34,084 nucleotides of DNA from a virus. The first letter of the stretch is position 1. The number at the start of each line of letters is the position of its first letter. Under the pieces are notes generated by a model, which saw only the letters and a program-made list of their open reading frames with translations, made no database searches and was not told the origin of the DNA. This document shows, piece after piece, positions 1 through 7,069 of this stretch. The DNA is taken from the IMG/VR virus record IMGVR_UViG_3300036651_001316, positions 1 through 34,084 of that record, one strand, 5' to 3'. The position numbers and the translations under genes were made by a program.

Positions 1-284
1 TGAAGCCCTGCGCATGACCACGGAAAGCGTCCGGCGGCCGAAGTGGGCGAGGCGCGAAGCGGCAAGGCACGTTTGCCTCCGCGCCCTTTGGGAGAGGATT
101 GAGGTGGGGTTCGCGGGCAGACCCATCGGAGCGCTGCTTGTCGCAATGCCTTCGCAAGAGTGACTGAAGGGGGACACCAGGTTTGAGGAACAGGGATAAA
201 GCGAAAAATAAAGGGACGAATCGGGATGAAATCCACGAACGGCGCGGGTTTCGAGCGCGCTGAGCGCGTCGGCGCCGACCGGGC

Positions 285-340
285 GTAGGTTTGCAGAATC
301 GGGCGCCGATTCCACCGCACAGACAGTACGTTTGCAAATT
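285..340. repeat. Two direct 15-bp repeats, possible transposase end sites
   Basis: Positions 285-299 and 326-340 match at about 12 of 15 bases around a shared GTTTGCA core, with start points 41 bp apart, close to four helical turns. A weaker relative (CACGTTTGCC) lies at 68-77. MuA binds several sites at each phage end whose consensus contains GTTTCA. The resemblance and location suggest end-type transposase sites, but this is inference; the right end, which would carry matching copies, is outside the window. Confidence 0.3.
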
Positions 341-342
341 GA

Positions 343-366
343 AGCCGGCCGAGGGGCCGGCTTTTT
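343..366 (+). terminator. Rho-independent terminator, rightward
   Basis: A perfect 8-bp GC-rich stem (343-350 with 355-362) closes a four-base loop and runs directly into five T residues at 362-366, a textbook intrinsic terminator for rightward transcripts. It faces the repressor operon, which is read leftward and stops at 416. It may insulate the phage left end from host transcription entering the prophage. On the minus strand the hairpin lacks a T run. Confidence 0.75.
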
Positions 367-415
367 GCGTCTTCGAAGGGCCATTGAGGCGGGCGCGAAC
401 GCTGTTCGAAGCGCG

Positions 416-727
416 TCAGCGCGCCGGCGGCGCGCCGGGCGGGTCGCAGGCGGCGTCCAGGCGGGCGCCGAGTTGCTCGAGGTGGCTGACCAGCTGCTCC
501 AGCTGGTCGACGTCCAGGCCCGTGATGGCCTCATGGTCCTGGGCGTACACGAAAGCGTCCAGGTGATCCTGGAGCGAGTAGCGGGCCGCCAGCAGCCGCG
601 CCTCCTGCATCAGCCAGCGGCGCCTGGTGAGCCCTAGCGGGCCTTGCTTGCGGCGGATGGTGGCGATGTCAGGCACGGTGGCGCTGGCCAGGAGCCGCCT
701 GACACGGGTGACGCGTGCTTCATTCAT
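416..727 (-). CDS. Small protein downstream of the repressor
   Basis: This 103-residue protein is not recognised. It is rich in Arg and Leu, predicted mostly helical, with a C-terminal segment (about residues 70-95) of heptad-like Leu spacing and a Pro/Ala tail. It starts at ATG 727 with a good AGGGGG ribosome site 8 bases upstream, 24 bases after the repressor stop and on the same strand, so it is probably co-transcribed with the repressor and expressed in the lysogen. Genes in this place are often lysogeny modulators or superinfection-exclusion factors. That is a positional inference only. Confidence 0.65.
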   Translation of the reverse strand: MNEARVTRVRRLLASATVPDIATIRRKQGPLGLTRRRWLMQEARLLAARYSLQDHLDAFVYAQDHEAITGLDVDQLEQLVSHLEQLGARLDAACDPPGAPPAR

Positions 728-751
728 GGGTAAGCCCCCTGTTGTGGTGAC

Positions 752-1222
752 TCAGACCCGGGCTGCGCGCTTTGCATAGCGCAGGACCGTGGCCTGGGGC
801 AGCCCTTCCACCAGGAGTTCGTAAAGCAGGCTGACCAGCTCGGCGTGATCCGGCGGGGACAGCACCTTATTGCCCAACGCCTCGCTGGCAAGCTGCATGG
901 CCATCATCAAATCTTCACGTCTCAGGGGCTGCGAAGCTTGATCTGGCGCGGTTTGCGCGGCTCTGTCCATATCGCCGAGCCCGGTCGCGAGCCATTCCAT
1001 GCGGACGCCAGCGGCCACGCACAGGTTGGCCATCGCCATGAACGGAGCCTCCGCGACGCCGCGTTCGTACTTGTTGAGCATGTCGGTGGACCGCCCGGCG
1101 GTTTCTGCCGCCTTTTGGCGGGATGGCAGCCGATCGAGCACCGCCGATAGGCGACGTCCGAGTTCCTCACGGTAAGTCGGACGCTCCATCTGAGTTTGGT
1201 CCACACCATCCGACATAGACAT
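752..1222 (-). CDS. XRE-type phage repressor
   Basis: This 156-residue protein has an N-terminal helix-turn-helix at about residues 34-60 (RQKAAETAGRSTDMLNKYER, then a Val-Ala-Glu turn), followed by the MANLCVAAGVRMEWLATGLG segment typical of Cro/CI-like phage regulators. There is no LexA/S24 peptidase domain; the C-terminal 60 residues are helical and probably mediate oligomerisation. It is transcribed away from the early operon and probably acts as the functional counterpart of Mu c, binding the dyads at 1272-1323. A second in-frame ATG at 1216 is possible; the ATG at 1222 has an AAAGG site 8-9 bases upstream. Confidence 0.85.
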   Translation of the reverse strand: MSMSDGVDQTQMERPTYREELGRRLSAVLDRLPSRQKAAETAGRSTDMLNKYERGVAEAPFMAMANLCVAAGVRMEWLATGLGDMDRAAQTAPDQASQPLRREDLMMAMQLASEALGNKVLSPPDHAELVSLLYELLVEGLPQATVLRYAKRAARV

Positions 1223-1271
1223 AAGCCTTTGAATTACCTACTCCGAAGAGGCTACGCCGCCGATTGTCGGT

Positions 1272-1323
1272 GCGGCATGAACCCGGATGCCGCTTATCTG
1301 CTTGACCGTACCGCTGATAAGCG
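1272..1323. promoter_or_regulatory. Divergent operator with two inverted repeats
   Basis: Two dyads lie between the repressor and the early operon. One pairs 1272-1278 with 1287-1293 (GCGGCAT/ATGCCGC). The other pairs 1291-1298 with 1316-1323 (CGCTTATC/GATAAGCG), and its arms flank the -35 box of the early promoter. The core ATAAGC recurs at 1221-1226, over the repressor start codon. Such a layout fits repressor or gp16-type protein binding that blocks the early promoter and autoregulates the repressor. Which protein binds which dyad cannot be told from sequence. Confidence 0.6.
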
Positions 1324-1329
1324 TATATT
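1302..1329 (+). promoter_or_regulatory. Early promoter, sigma70-type
   Basis: TTGACC at 1302-1307 and TATATT at 1324-1329 are separated by 16 bases, close to the sigma70 ideal, and lie 46 bases before the first early gene. The -35 lies between the arms of an inverted repeat and the second arm abuts the -10, so repressor binding would directly exclude RNA polymerase. It should drive the rightward early operon containing the transposase. Confidence 0.7.
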
Positions 1330-1375
1330 CGTGCCCCAGACATAACCCATAGATCACAAGGGGAACCCGGGGGAC

Positions 1376-1627
1376 ATGAGCCGCAAGACCGCACTCACGC
1401 CGGACCAGGTACGCCAGCAACTTCGTCAGCGGGGCAAGACGCTGACGCAATGGGCCGAGGAACGCGGCTACGACCGCAAGGCCGTCTACCGCGTCATCAA
1501 CGGTGCCGATAAGGCCTACTACGGCCGCGCCCACGAAATCGCGGTCGCGCTTGGCCTGAAAGTGCCTGATGGGGAGCCTAGCACCCCCGAGAACGGCCGC
1601 AATATGCGGCAGAGCGCGGCGGCATAG
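1376..1627 (+). CDS. BcepMu gp16-type DNA-binding protein
   Basis: This 83-residue protein matches in pattern the BcepMu gp16 family of phage regulators: TPDQVRQQLRQRGKTLTQWA, then ERGYDRKAVYRVINGADKA and an AHEIAVALGLK ending. The helix-turn-helix spans about residues 20-45. As the first gene of the rightward early operon it occupies the place of Mu ner and probably tunes the early and repressor promoters. The start ATG has a GGGGG run close upstream and AAGGGG about 12 bases away. The C-terminal 20 residues look disordered. Confidence 0.8.
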   Translation: MSRKTALTPDQVRQQLRQRGKTLTQWAEERGYDRKAVYRVINGADKAYYGRAHEIAVALGLKVPDGEPSTPENGRNMRQSAAA

Positions 1628-1629
1628 AC

Positions 1630-1947
1630 ATGGCCGCCCTCTACGCCAACCAAGATCGCCGGGCATCGAGCGCGCCGGTCGATGTCCTGGCTGTGATGGA
1701 CCGCTGGATCGCCGATTCCAGGCTCCGCGAGTTCACCGATTGCACCGTCGGCGCGAAGGACGCGACGCACGAAGCCGAGGCAGCCCGCGCAGCCGTGGCC
1801 GTACTGATCGGCGCCTGCAAGGGCGCGACCTGTCAGTGTCCCGGCGGCGCATGGCGCACCGTGGCGCTCCCATATGGGCGGCACCAGCACGATTGCCACC
1901 TCGCAGGCATTCCTGCTGCCCTCGCCCGCATCGGCGGTGCCGCATGA
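1630..1947 (+). CDS. Small early protein, unknown
   Basis: This 105-residue protein is not recognised. It begins two bases after the preceding stop and its own stop overlaps the next start (ATGA at 1944), so it is translated in the same early operon. Visible features are three cysteines and several histidines in the second half (CKGATCQC, then HQHDCH), which could bind a metal. It is alanine-rich and has no membrane segment. Function unknown. Confidence 0.6.
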   Translation: MAALYANQDRRASSAPVDVLAVMDRWIADSRLREFTDCTVGAKDATHEAEAARAAVAVLIGACKGATCQCPGGAWRTVALPYGRHQHDCHLAGIPAALARIGGAA

Positions 1948-2396
1948 ACCGCCGCAGCCCTGGCGCGTCCTTCTCGGGCGACCTGTTCGAGATCCCGCAG
2001 CGCCCCGCGCCGCTGCCTGGCTCGATGGATTTTCGCCCCGTCGTCAGCGTGTTGGTTTCCAACATGTTGGCTGGCGCCGATAGGGCCGGCATTGACCGGC
2101 ACGAAGTTGCTGCTCGGGCGTCCCGTCTCAGTGGCAAGGATGTCACCAAGAACATGCTCGACGGTTACACCGCGCCCGGCCGCGGCGGCTTCAATGTGCC
2201 GCTCTGGCTCTCTCCGGTGTTGGAGGTCGCGTGCGAGAGCACGTTCCTGGTCGACTGGCACGCCAACGTACTCGGCGGCCGCCTTCTGTTCGGCGCGGAG
2301 ACTCTCGATGCGGAGATCGGCCGCCTGATGCGCGAGCGCGAGGCGGCCGATGCCCGCCTGCGTGACCTGAAAGACCAGCGCCGGAGGCTCAAGTAA
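1944..2396 (+). CDS. Early protein upstream of the transposase
   Basis: This 150-residue protein overlaps the previous stop (ATGA) and the transposase start (TAATG at 2394-2398), showing translational coupling on both sides. The frame extends further upstream, but the overlapped ATG at 1944 is the natural start. The middle (about residues 30-95) is globular with a possible helix-turn-helix around KDVTKNMLDGYTAP; the last 30 residues are highly charged and likely coiled (EIGRLMREREAADARLRDLK). Proteins of this kind occur before transposase A in Mu-like phages. A role in transposition control is possible but not shown. Confidence 0.7.
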   Translation: MNRRSPGASFSGDLFEIPQRPAPLPGSMDFRPVVSVLVSNMLAGADRAGIDRHEVAARASRLSGKDVTKNMLDGYTAPGRGGFNVPLWLSPVLEVACESTFLVDWHANVLGGRLLFGAETLDAEIGRLMREREAADARLRDLKDQRRRLK

Positions 2397-4357
2397 TGGC
2401 CGACGGCACGCAGCTGCTGGAACGCTGGTACACCGGCGCCGAGCTGGTCGGGCTTCCCGGTCTTCCCGGAACTGACCGGAACATCCGGGCCAAGGCAGAC
2501 CGCGAGGGCTGGACGTCACGCCCGCGCGCCGGACGTGGCGGTGGCCGCGAGTACGCGTTGAGCGCGCTGCCGCCGGCCACACAGGCCGCGCTGCTGTTGC
2601 GCGAGCGCCCGGTACAGCCGCTGGCGCCGCGAAACACCTTGGCGCCGAGCGACGAGCAGATCCGCTCGGCCTGGCAGCGCTACGAGCAGGCCAAGCAGCC
2701 CATGAAGGACGTCGCGCGGATGCGCCTGCAGGCGATCCATTCGGTGCAGCGCCTGGTGGCCAACAACGTGCCGCTGATGCAGGCCCGCGAGACGGTCGCC
2801 GCCCAGCTGCAGCGCGACGGCGTGCGCGGCGGCAGCGCCGCCAGCATCGCCCGCTGGCAGCAGGACGTGGCGCACGCCGGCCCGCAGGACTGGCTGGCCC
2901 TGCTGCTTCCGCACTACACCGGCCGCACCGCCACGGCCGAGATCGAGCCCAAAGCGTGGGAGCTGTTCAAGGCCGATTACCTGCGCCTGGAACAGCCCAC
3001 CGCGAGCAGCTGCTACGACCGCCTGCAGCGCATCGCCGCGACACGCGGCTGGACGCTGCCCAGCCTCAAGACCTTCACCCGCCGCGTGGAGCGCGAGCTG
3101 CCGCGCGCGGTGCTCGTGCTGGCCCGCCAGGGCGAGGACGCGCTGCTCAAGACCTATCCGGCCCAGGAGCGCGATCGCAGCATGCTCGCCGCGCTCGAGG
3201 GCGTGAACGCGGACGGCCACCGCTGGGACATCCGCGTGCGCTTCCCGGACGGCACCGAGGGCCGCCCGTGCATCCTCGGCTGGCAGGACCTGCACAGCGG
3301 CAAGATGCTGGCCTGGCGCCTGTGCGACCACGAATCCAGCGACGTGGTGCGCCTGTCCTTCGGCGACATGGTGCGCACCTTCGGCGTGCCCGGCAGCGTG
3401 TACCTGGACAACGGCCGCGCCTTCGCCAGTAAGTGGATGACGGGCGGCACGCCCAACCGCTACCGCTTCAAGGTGCGCGAGGAAGACCCCACTGGCGTGA
3501 TCACCACGCTCGTCGGCGCCGACAACGTGCACTGGGTGACCCCGTACCACGGCCAGGCCAAGCCGATCGAGCGCGCCTGGCGCGACTTCTGCGATCGCAT
3601 CGCCAAGCACCCGGCCTTTGAGGGCGCCTACGTCGGCAACAACCCGACCAACAAGCCGGAGAACTACGGCGAGCGCGTGATCGAGTGGGCAACCTTCGAG
3701 CGCGTGGTGAACGAGGAGATCCACGCCCACAACGCCCGCACGGGCCGGCGCACCCGCGTCTGCGCCGGGCGCAGCTTCGACCAGGCGTTCGCCGAGAGCT
3801 ACGCCCGCACCATCGTGCGCAAGGTCGGCGAGGAGCAGCTGCGGCTGCTGTTGCTGGCCGCCGAAGCGGTCACCGCCAGCCCGGTCGACGGCAGCGTGCG
3901 CCTGGCGGGCAACCGCTACTGGCACGAGGCGCTGTCCGAGCACGCCGGCCGCAAGCTGGTGCTGCGCGTCGACCCGTACCGCTTGCACAGCCCAGCCCAC
4001 GTCTACGCGCTGGACGGCACCTACGTCTGCGCCGCGGACTGCGTGGCCACGGTCGGCTTCGCCGACGTCAACGCCGCACGGGAACACGCGCGCGGCCGCA
4101 AGCAGTACAAGCGCGCCGCCAAGGACATGCTGGCTGCGGAGCGGCTGATGGACGCCGCCCAGGTGGCCGCCCAGCTGCCCGAAGTCATGCCGCCCACGTT
4201 GCCCTCGGCGGGCATCGTCGCGCCGGTGTTTGGCCTGCACGGCAAGAAACCCGAACCGCAACCGCAACGCGCGGCCGCCACCGGCACCGATGGCCCGAGC
4301 CCGCTTGACCTGCAGATGTTCGAGCGCGCCAAGCGCTTGAAGGAAGAACAGCTTTAA
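2396..4357 (+). CDS. A: MuA-like DDE transposase
   Basis: This 653-residue protein is close to Mu A in length (663). Residues about 9-65 form the winged-helix Mu DNA-binding domain (WYTGAELVGLPGLPGT...). The catalytic core carries the DDE triad: D273 in NADGH, D338 in YLDNG and E392 in PIERAW, nearly the same numbering as Mu D269/D336/E392. A beta-barrel Mu-transposase C domain follows at about 475-545, then a charged C-terminal tail as used in Mu for MuB contact. It cuts and joins phage ends to target DNA for integration and replicative transposition. The triad is intact and no frameshift is seen, so it is probably active. Confidence 0.97.
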   Translation: MADGTQLLERWYTGAELVGLPGLPGTDRNIRAKADREGWTSRPRAGRGGGREYALSALPPATQAALLLRERPVQPLAPRNTLAPSDEQIRSAWQRYEQAKQPMKDVARMRLQAIHSVQRLVANNVPLMQARETVAAQLQRDGVRGGSAASIARWQQDVAHAGPQDWLALLLPHYTGRTATAEIEPKAWELFKADYLRLEQPTASSCYDRLQRIAATRGWTLPSLKTFTRRVERELPRAVLVLARQGEDALLKTYPAQERDRSMLAALEGVNADGHRWDIRVRFPDGTEGRPCILGWQDLHSGKMLAWRLCDHESSDVVRLSFGDMVRTFGVPGSVYLDNGRAFASKWMTGGTPNRYRFKVREEDPTGVITTLVGADNVHWVTPYHGQAKPIERAWRDFCDRIAKHPAFEGAYVGNNPTNKPENYGERVIEWATFERVVNEEIHAHNARTGRRTRVCAGRSFDQAFAESYARTIVRKVGEEQLRLLLLAAEAVTASPVDGSVRLAGNRYWHEALSEHAGRKLVLRVDPYRLHSPAHVYALDGTYVCAADCVATVGFADVNAAREHARGRKQYKRAAKDMLAAERLMDAAQVAAQLPEVMPPTLPSAGIVAPVFGLHGKKPEPQPQRAAATGTDGPSPLDLQMFERAKRLKEEQL

Positions 4358-4362
4358 AGCGC

Positions 4363-4390
4363 CCCGGCGGGTGTTGGCGCACCCGCCGGG
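4363..4390 (+). terminator. Strong hairpin between A and B, no T run
   Basis: A perfect 11-bp GC-rich stem (4363-4373 with 4380-4390) encloses a six-base loop just after the transposase stop. No T run follows on either strand, so it is not a classical terminator. It could protect the upstream mRNA end, attenuate transcription into B, or lower A-to-B read-through. It is one of few gaps in an otherwise overlapping early operon. Confidence 0.5.
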
Positions 4391-4425
4391 ACTAGGCAGC
4401 AGTAACCACGCAAGGGGATCAACCA

Positions 4426-5388
4426 ATGAATGACACCGCTACCGTTACGCAAATCTATCAGGGCGACGACGCCCTCCGGGAGAAGGTCCGCGCCGCGATG
4501 GCGCGCGACCGTGGCCTGAGCCAGGCCGCCGTTTCCAAAGAGGCCGGCGTCAGCGCCACCACCTTCAGCCAGTGGCTGGGCGGCAAGTACGCCGGCGACA
4601 ACGAAGCCGTCGACACCAAGGTGCGCCTGTGGCTGGAGGCCGCGGACGCCCGCCGCGCCGCCGGCAACGTGATGCCGACCGTGCCCAGCTTCGTGGCCAC
4701 GCCCACGGCGCTGCGCCTGCTTGGCCTGCTGGGCTACGGCCAGATGGCCGGCGACATCGTCATCGCCTACGGCAACGCCGGCGTGAGCAAGACCAGCGCC
4801 AGCGAGTACTACCAGGCCAGCAGCCCCAACGTGTGGATCGCCACGATGGAGCCCTCGACCCGCGGCGTGGTGACCTGCCTGCAGGAGATCTCCGAAGCCC
4901 TGGGCCTGGACACCAGCGGCGGCGCCCGCGCGATGGTCAAGCGCATCAACAAGCGGGTGAAGGACACCCACGGCCTGCTGATCCTGGACGAGGCGCAGCA
5001 CCTCTCCTACGACGCGCTGGACCAGGTGCGCGCGATCCACGACGCCACCGGCATCGGCATCGCGCTGATCGGTAACGAGGGCCTGTTCTCGCAGCTCTCC
5101 GGCGGGCGCAACGCCGCGAAGCTGGACCGCCTGCACAGCCGCATCGGCAAGCGCCTGCAGCTGAAGCAGCCCACTGAGGCCGACGTGGTCAGCCTGATCC
5201 AGGCGTGGGGCGTCACCGAGGAAAAGTGCCGCGCCACGCTGATGCAGATCGCCCGCGGCCCCGGCGCCCTTCGCACGCTCACCAAGACCCTGCGCCTGGC
5301 CAGCATGAACGCCAACGCGGAAGGCCGCGCCGTGTGTTGCGAGGACGTGCGCGCGGCCGCGGTCGAGCTGGTGGACGGCGGCAGGTAA
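4426..5388 (+). CDS. B: MuB-like transposition ATPase
   Basis: This 320-residue AAA+ protein matches MuB (312 residues). An N-terminal Xre-like helix-turn-helix lies at about residues 31-52 (LSQAAVSKEAGVSATTFSQW). The Walker A motif is GNAGVSKT (116-123) and Walker B is LLILDE (184-189). The C-terminal helical region (about 245-315) corresponds to the MuB DNA- and A-interacting domain. It binds target DNA with ATP, activates transposase A and directs strand transfer away from phage DNA. It lies directly after A, as in Mu. Confidence 0.95.
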   Translation: MNDTATVTQIYQGDDALREKVRAAMARDRGLSQAAVSKEAGVSATTFSQWLGGKYAGDNEAVDTKVRLWLEAADARRAAGNVMPTVPSFVATPTALRLLGLLGYGQMAGDIVIAYGNAGVSKTSASEYYQASSPNVWIATMEPSTRGVVTCLQEISEALGLDTSGGARAMVKRINKRVKDTHGLLILDEAQHLSYDALDQVRAIHDATGIGIALIGNEGLFSQLSGGRNAAKLDRLHSRIGKRLQLKQPTEADVVSLIQAWGVTEEKCRATLMQIARGPGALRTLTKTLRLASMNANAEGRAVCCEDVRAAAVELVDGGR

Positions 5389-5416
5389 CCACCCTGGTCA
5401 ACGCGAGGTAGCCGCC

Positions 5417-5788
5417 ATGCAACCCGACCTGTTCTGCAGCAAAGACCTGACGCCCGACACGGTGCTGGCGGTGCTGCAGCACTGCGTCGGCGAGGCCAAC
5501 GGGCGCACCGCCGAGCAGCTGGTGCACACGATCACCGGACGCAAGGCGGAAGGCGACCAGCGCCGCCTGCGCCAGGTGATCGAGGCACTGCGCAACGCCG
5601 GGCATCCGATCTGCGCCCACCCCTCGCATGGCTACTACCTCGCCGCGACCGACGACGAATTGGACCGGAGCTGCGTCTTCCTGACCGACCGGGCCATGAC
5701 CTCCCTCCGCCAGGTGTGCGCGATGAAGCGCGTCGCCCTGCCGGACCTACGCGGGCAGCTGGGGCTGCCCTTGGAGACAGACGCATGA
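5417..5788 (+). CDS. Winged-helix-like early protein
   Basis: This 123-residue protein has a winged-helix pattern at about residues 35-78: a helical part (QRRLRQVIEALRNAGHPICA) followed by a beta wing (HPSHGYYLAATDDEL). Similar small proteins are common after transposase B in Mu-like phages. It starts at ATG 5417 behind a GAGG site and overlaps the next gene by four bases (ATGA). DNA binding is likely; the target is unknown. Confidence 0.7.
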   Translation: MQPDLFCSKDLTPDTVLAVLQHCVGEANGRTAEQLVHTITGRKAEGDQRRLRQVIEALRNAGHPICAHPSHGYYLAATDDELDRSCVFLTDRAMTSLRQVCAMKRVALPDLRGQLGLPLETDA

Positions 5789-6105
5789 ACGCTTTGAAGG
5801 GGATTCAAGACGCCATCGCGCTGCGTTTGCAGCGCCACAGCGTGCAGGTGCTGGACTCGGTCAAGCGCGCCAGCAAGTGCGTTGCCTTCCTGCACGTGCA
5901 TGGCTGCACGGTGCAGCAGATCACCGTGCGACCGGACTACGTCGAGATCGACATCAACCAGCCCACTGACTGGCTGCAGGGATCGATCAAGGTGCGCCGC
6001 GTGAACGGGTATCACCGGGAATGGGTGATGGTGGCCAAGGTGATGGACTGCCAGGTGCAGTGGGTGGTGCGCGAGAAGCACCGCCTGCTGCAGTGGGAGG
6101 GCTGA
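5785..6105 (+). CDS. Small early protein, unknown
   Basis: This 106-residue protein is not recognised. The frame is open further upstream, but ATG 5785 overlaps the previous stop (ATGA) and is the likely start. The N-terminal third is helical and basic; the remainder alternates hydrophobic and charged residues in a beta-rich pattern (QITVRPDYVEIDINQPTDWL). It has no membrane segment or signal. It lies in the tightly packed middle block, so it probably acts during phage replication. Function unknown. Confidence 0.65.
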   Translation: MNALKGIQDAIALRLQRHSVQVLDSVKRASKCVAFLHVHGCTVQQITVRPDYVEIDINQPTDWLQGSIKVRRVNGYHREWVMVAKVMDCQVQWVVREKHRLLQWEG

Positions 6106-6108
6106 CCG

Positions 6109-6258
6109 ATGAAGTTCGCCGTCCACACCGACCAAGGCGTGTTCCACGTCGACGCCAACAACCCGAAGGAAGCACGGGAGATCGTGGAGAAAAAGCACGA
6201 TGCCGTGATCTCGAAGGTGAAGTTGGTCGGCAACCAGCCTCGCCAGCGGGAGGGCTGA
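6109..6258 (+). CDS. 49-residue early protein
   Basis: This short gene starts at ATG 6109, three bases after the preceding stop, with a GGGAGGG site about 10 bases upstream, and ends at TGA 6256-6258, three bases before the next start. The protein (MKFAVHTDQGVFHVDANNPK, then a basic helical half ending PRQREG) looks like a compact beta-beta-alpha fold. Its spacing exactly fills the space between neighbours, supporting a real gene. Function unknown. Confidence 0.65.
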   Translation: MKFAVHTDQGVFHVDANNPKEAREIVEKKHDAVISKVKLVGNQPRQREG

Positions 6259-6261
6259 GCC

Positions 6262-6960
6262 GTGCCCACCACCAAGTCCGAACTCCTGGCCATGCTGACC
6301 GCGGCTGCAGGCCTGCCCATGAACCTCGATCAGATCATGGAGCAGATGCCGGTCGGGTCTGAGCGCGCCGAGGTCGATGCGCTGTGCCGCGAGCTGAAGG
6401 AACAGGGCACGCTGGTCGCCACGATCGAGGACGGCCGGGTGGCCTATGCCCTGGCCGACCCAGAGCCACCGTCAGCCACCGTCAGCCACCTCCACGGCCG
6501 GCGCACCAGCGACCGCGAGACCACCATCGCGAAGGTGCGTCGTCTGCTGGAGAAGGCAACGGCGCCGATGACGCCGGTCGAAGTGCAGGCGGCGCTGCCC
6601 GACGAGACGCTGGACAAGATCCTGCGTGCCCTCGACCTGGGCAAGCGTCGCGGCGAGTTCGAAGCAACACGCGACGGCGCTCACGCCGAGGCATACGCGC
6701 CCAAGGGTGGCATCGCCATTGCGATCGCCGCACCGGCGCCGAGCGAACCCACGCCACCCGAGCCCGACCCGGCCCCTGAGCCGGCGGCAGCCGAGCCGCG
6801 ATCCCGGGTGCGCCGCAACGCCGAAGCGGCCCTGCGCAAAGCCGAGCAGGCGCGCGATGCCTACCTGCAGTCGATCGTTGCCAGCAGGACCGTGTGGGAC
6901 GCGCTTGAAGCCCATGTGACGGCCTGCCGCGAGGCCCTGGAGGCCATGCGCGATGGATGA
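6262..6960 (+). CDS. Tandem winged-helix-like protein with Pro-rich linker
   Basis: This 232-residue protein starts at GTG 6262, three bases after the previous stop. Two similar helical units resembling winged helices are visible, at about residues 3-65 (SELLAMLTAAAGLPMNLDQI...) and 86-145 (TIAKVRRLLEKATAPMTPVE...). A Pro/Glu/Ala linker (about 155-182) leads to an Arg/Ala-rich coiled segment (185-232). The doubling suggests internal duplication of a DNA-binding unit. The region joining the two units contains a 10-bp tandem repeat (6463-6490). It is probably a phage regulator; no target is known. Confidence 0.7.
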   Translation: MPTTKSELLAMLTAAAGLPMNLDQIMEQMPVGSERAEVDALCRELKEQGTLVATIEDGRVAYALADPEPPSATVSHLHGRRTSDRETTIAKVRRLLEKATAPMTPVEVQAALPDETLDKILRALDLGKRRGEFEATRDGAHAEAYAPKGGIAIAIAAPAPSEPTPPEPDPAPEPAAAEPRSRVRRNAEAALRKAEQARDAYLQSIVASRTVWDALEAHVTACREALEAMRDG

Positions 6961-7069
6961 CGACGACGAGCTGCCGCCCTGGCTGGGCGAGCGCCTGCGC
7001 CAGGCCACCCGAGACATTTTCCGCGCCCAGTTCGAGCGCGACCAAGAAGATAAGGAACCGCAAGCATGA
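6953..7069 (+). CDS. 38-residue acidic early protein
   Basis: This tiny gene starts at ATG 6953 inside the end of the previous gene (8-base overlap) and ends with TGA 7067-7069, overlapping the DUF3164 start by four bases. The protein begins MDDDDELPPWLGERLRQATR and continues as a charged amphipathic helix. The competing ATG at 6957 opens a different frame that overlaps real genes for hundreds of bases and is rejected. Double overlap and sensible composition support a real gene. It may be a DNA-mimic-like or interaction peptide, but the function is unknown. Confidence 0.55.
   Translation: MDDDDELPPWLGERLRQATRDIFRAQFERDQEDKEPQA

Larger units (their letters stand above)
1..415. other. Left-end region of the prophage, no convincing gene
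   Basis: No convincing gene is seen. On the plus strand, frame 2 stays open from the window edge to a TGA at 161-163 (53 codons). It could be the tail of a host or phage gene, but it is short and arginine-rich and I do not trust it. The stretch 180-240 is clearly richer in A and T than the rest of the window. Two similar 15-mers (285-299 and 326-340) and a shorter relative at 68-77 share GTTTGC. A 12-bp palindrome sits at 268-279 and a 7-bp inverted repeat at 296-312. In Mu, the left end with its transposase sites lies just outside the repressor gene, so the prophage end is expected here. The window itself begins with TG, as Mu-type ends do, but I cannot fix the boundary. Confidence 0.5.

Noticed and set aside
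2-163. 53-codon open stretch at the left window edge
   Set aside because: Too short and too arginine-rich to accept as a gene end without a homologue; kept only as a note in the left-end region.
4331-4338. AAGCGCTT core near the end of transposase A resembling the late palindrome
   Set aside because: Only the eight-base core is shared, it lies inside coding sequence, and short GC-rich palindromes are common here.
2516-4426. 636-residue open frame on the minus strand opposite transposase A
   Set aside because: It mirrors the transposase codons, is low-complexity and Ala/Gly/His/Val-rich, and overlaps a gene with an intact DDE triad. Long antisense frames are expected in GC-rich DNA.
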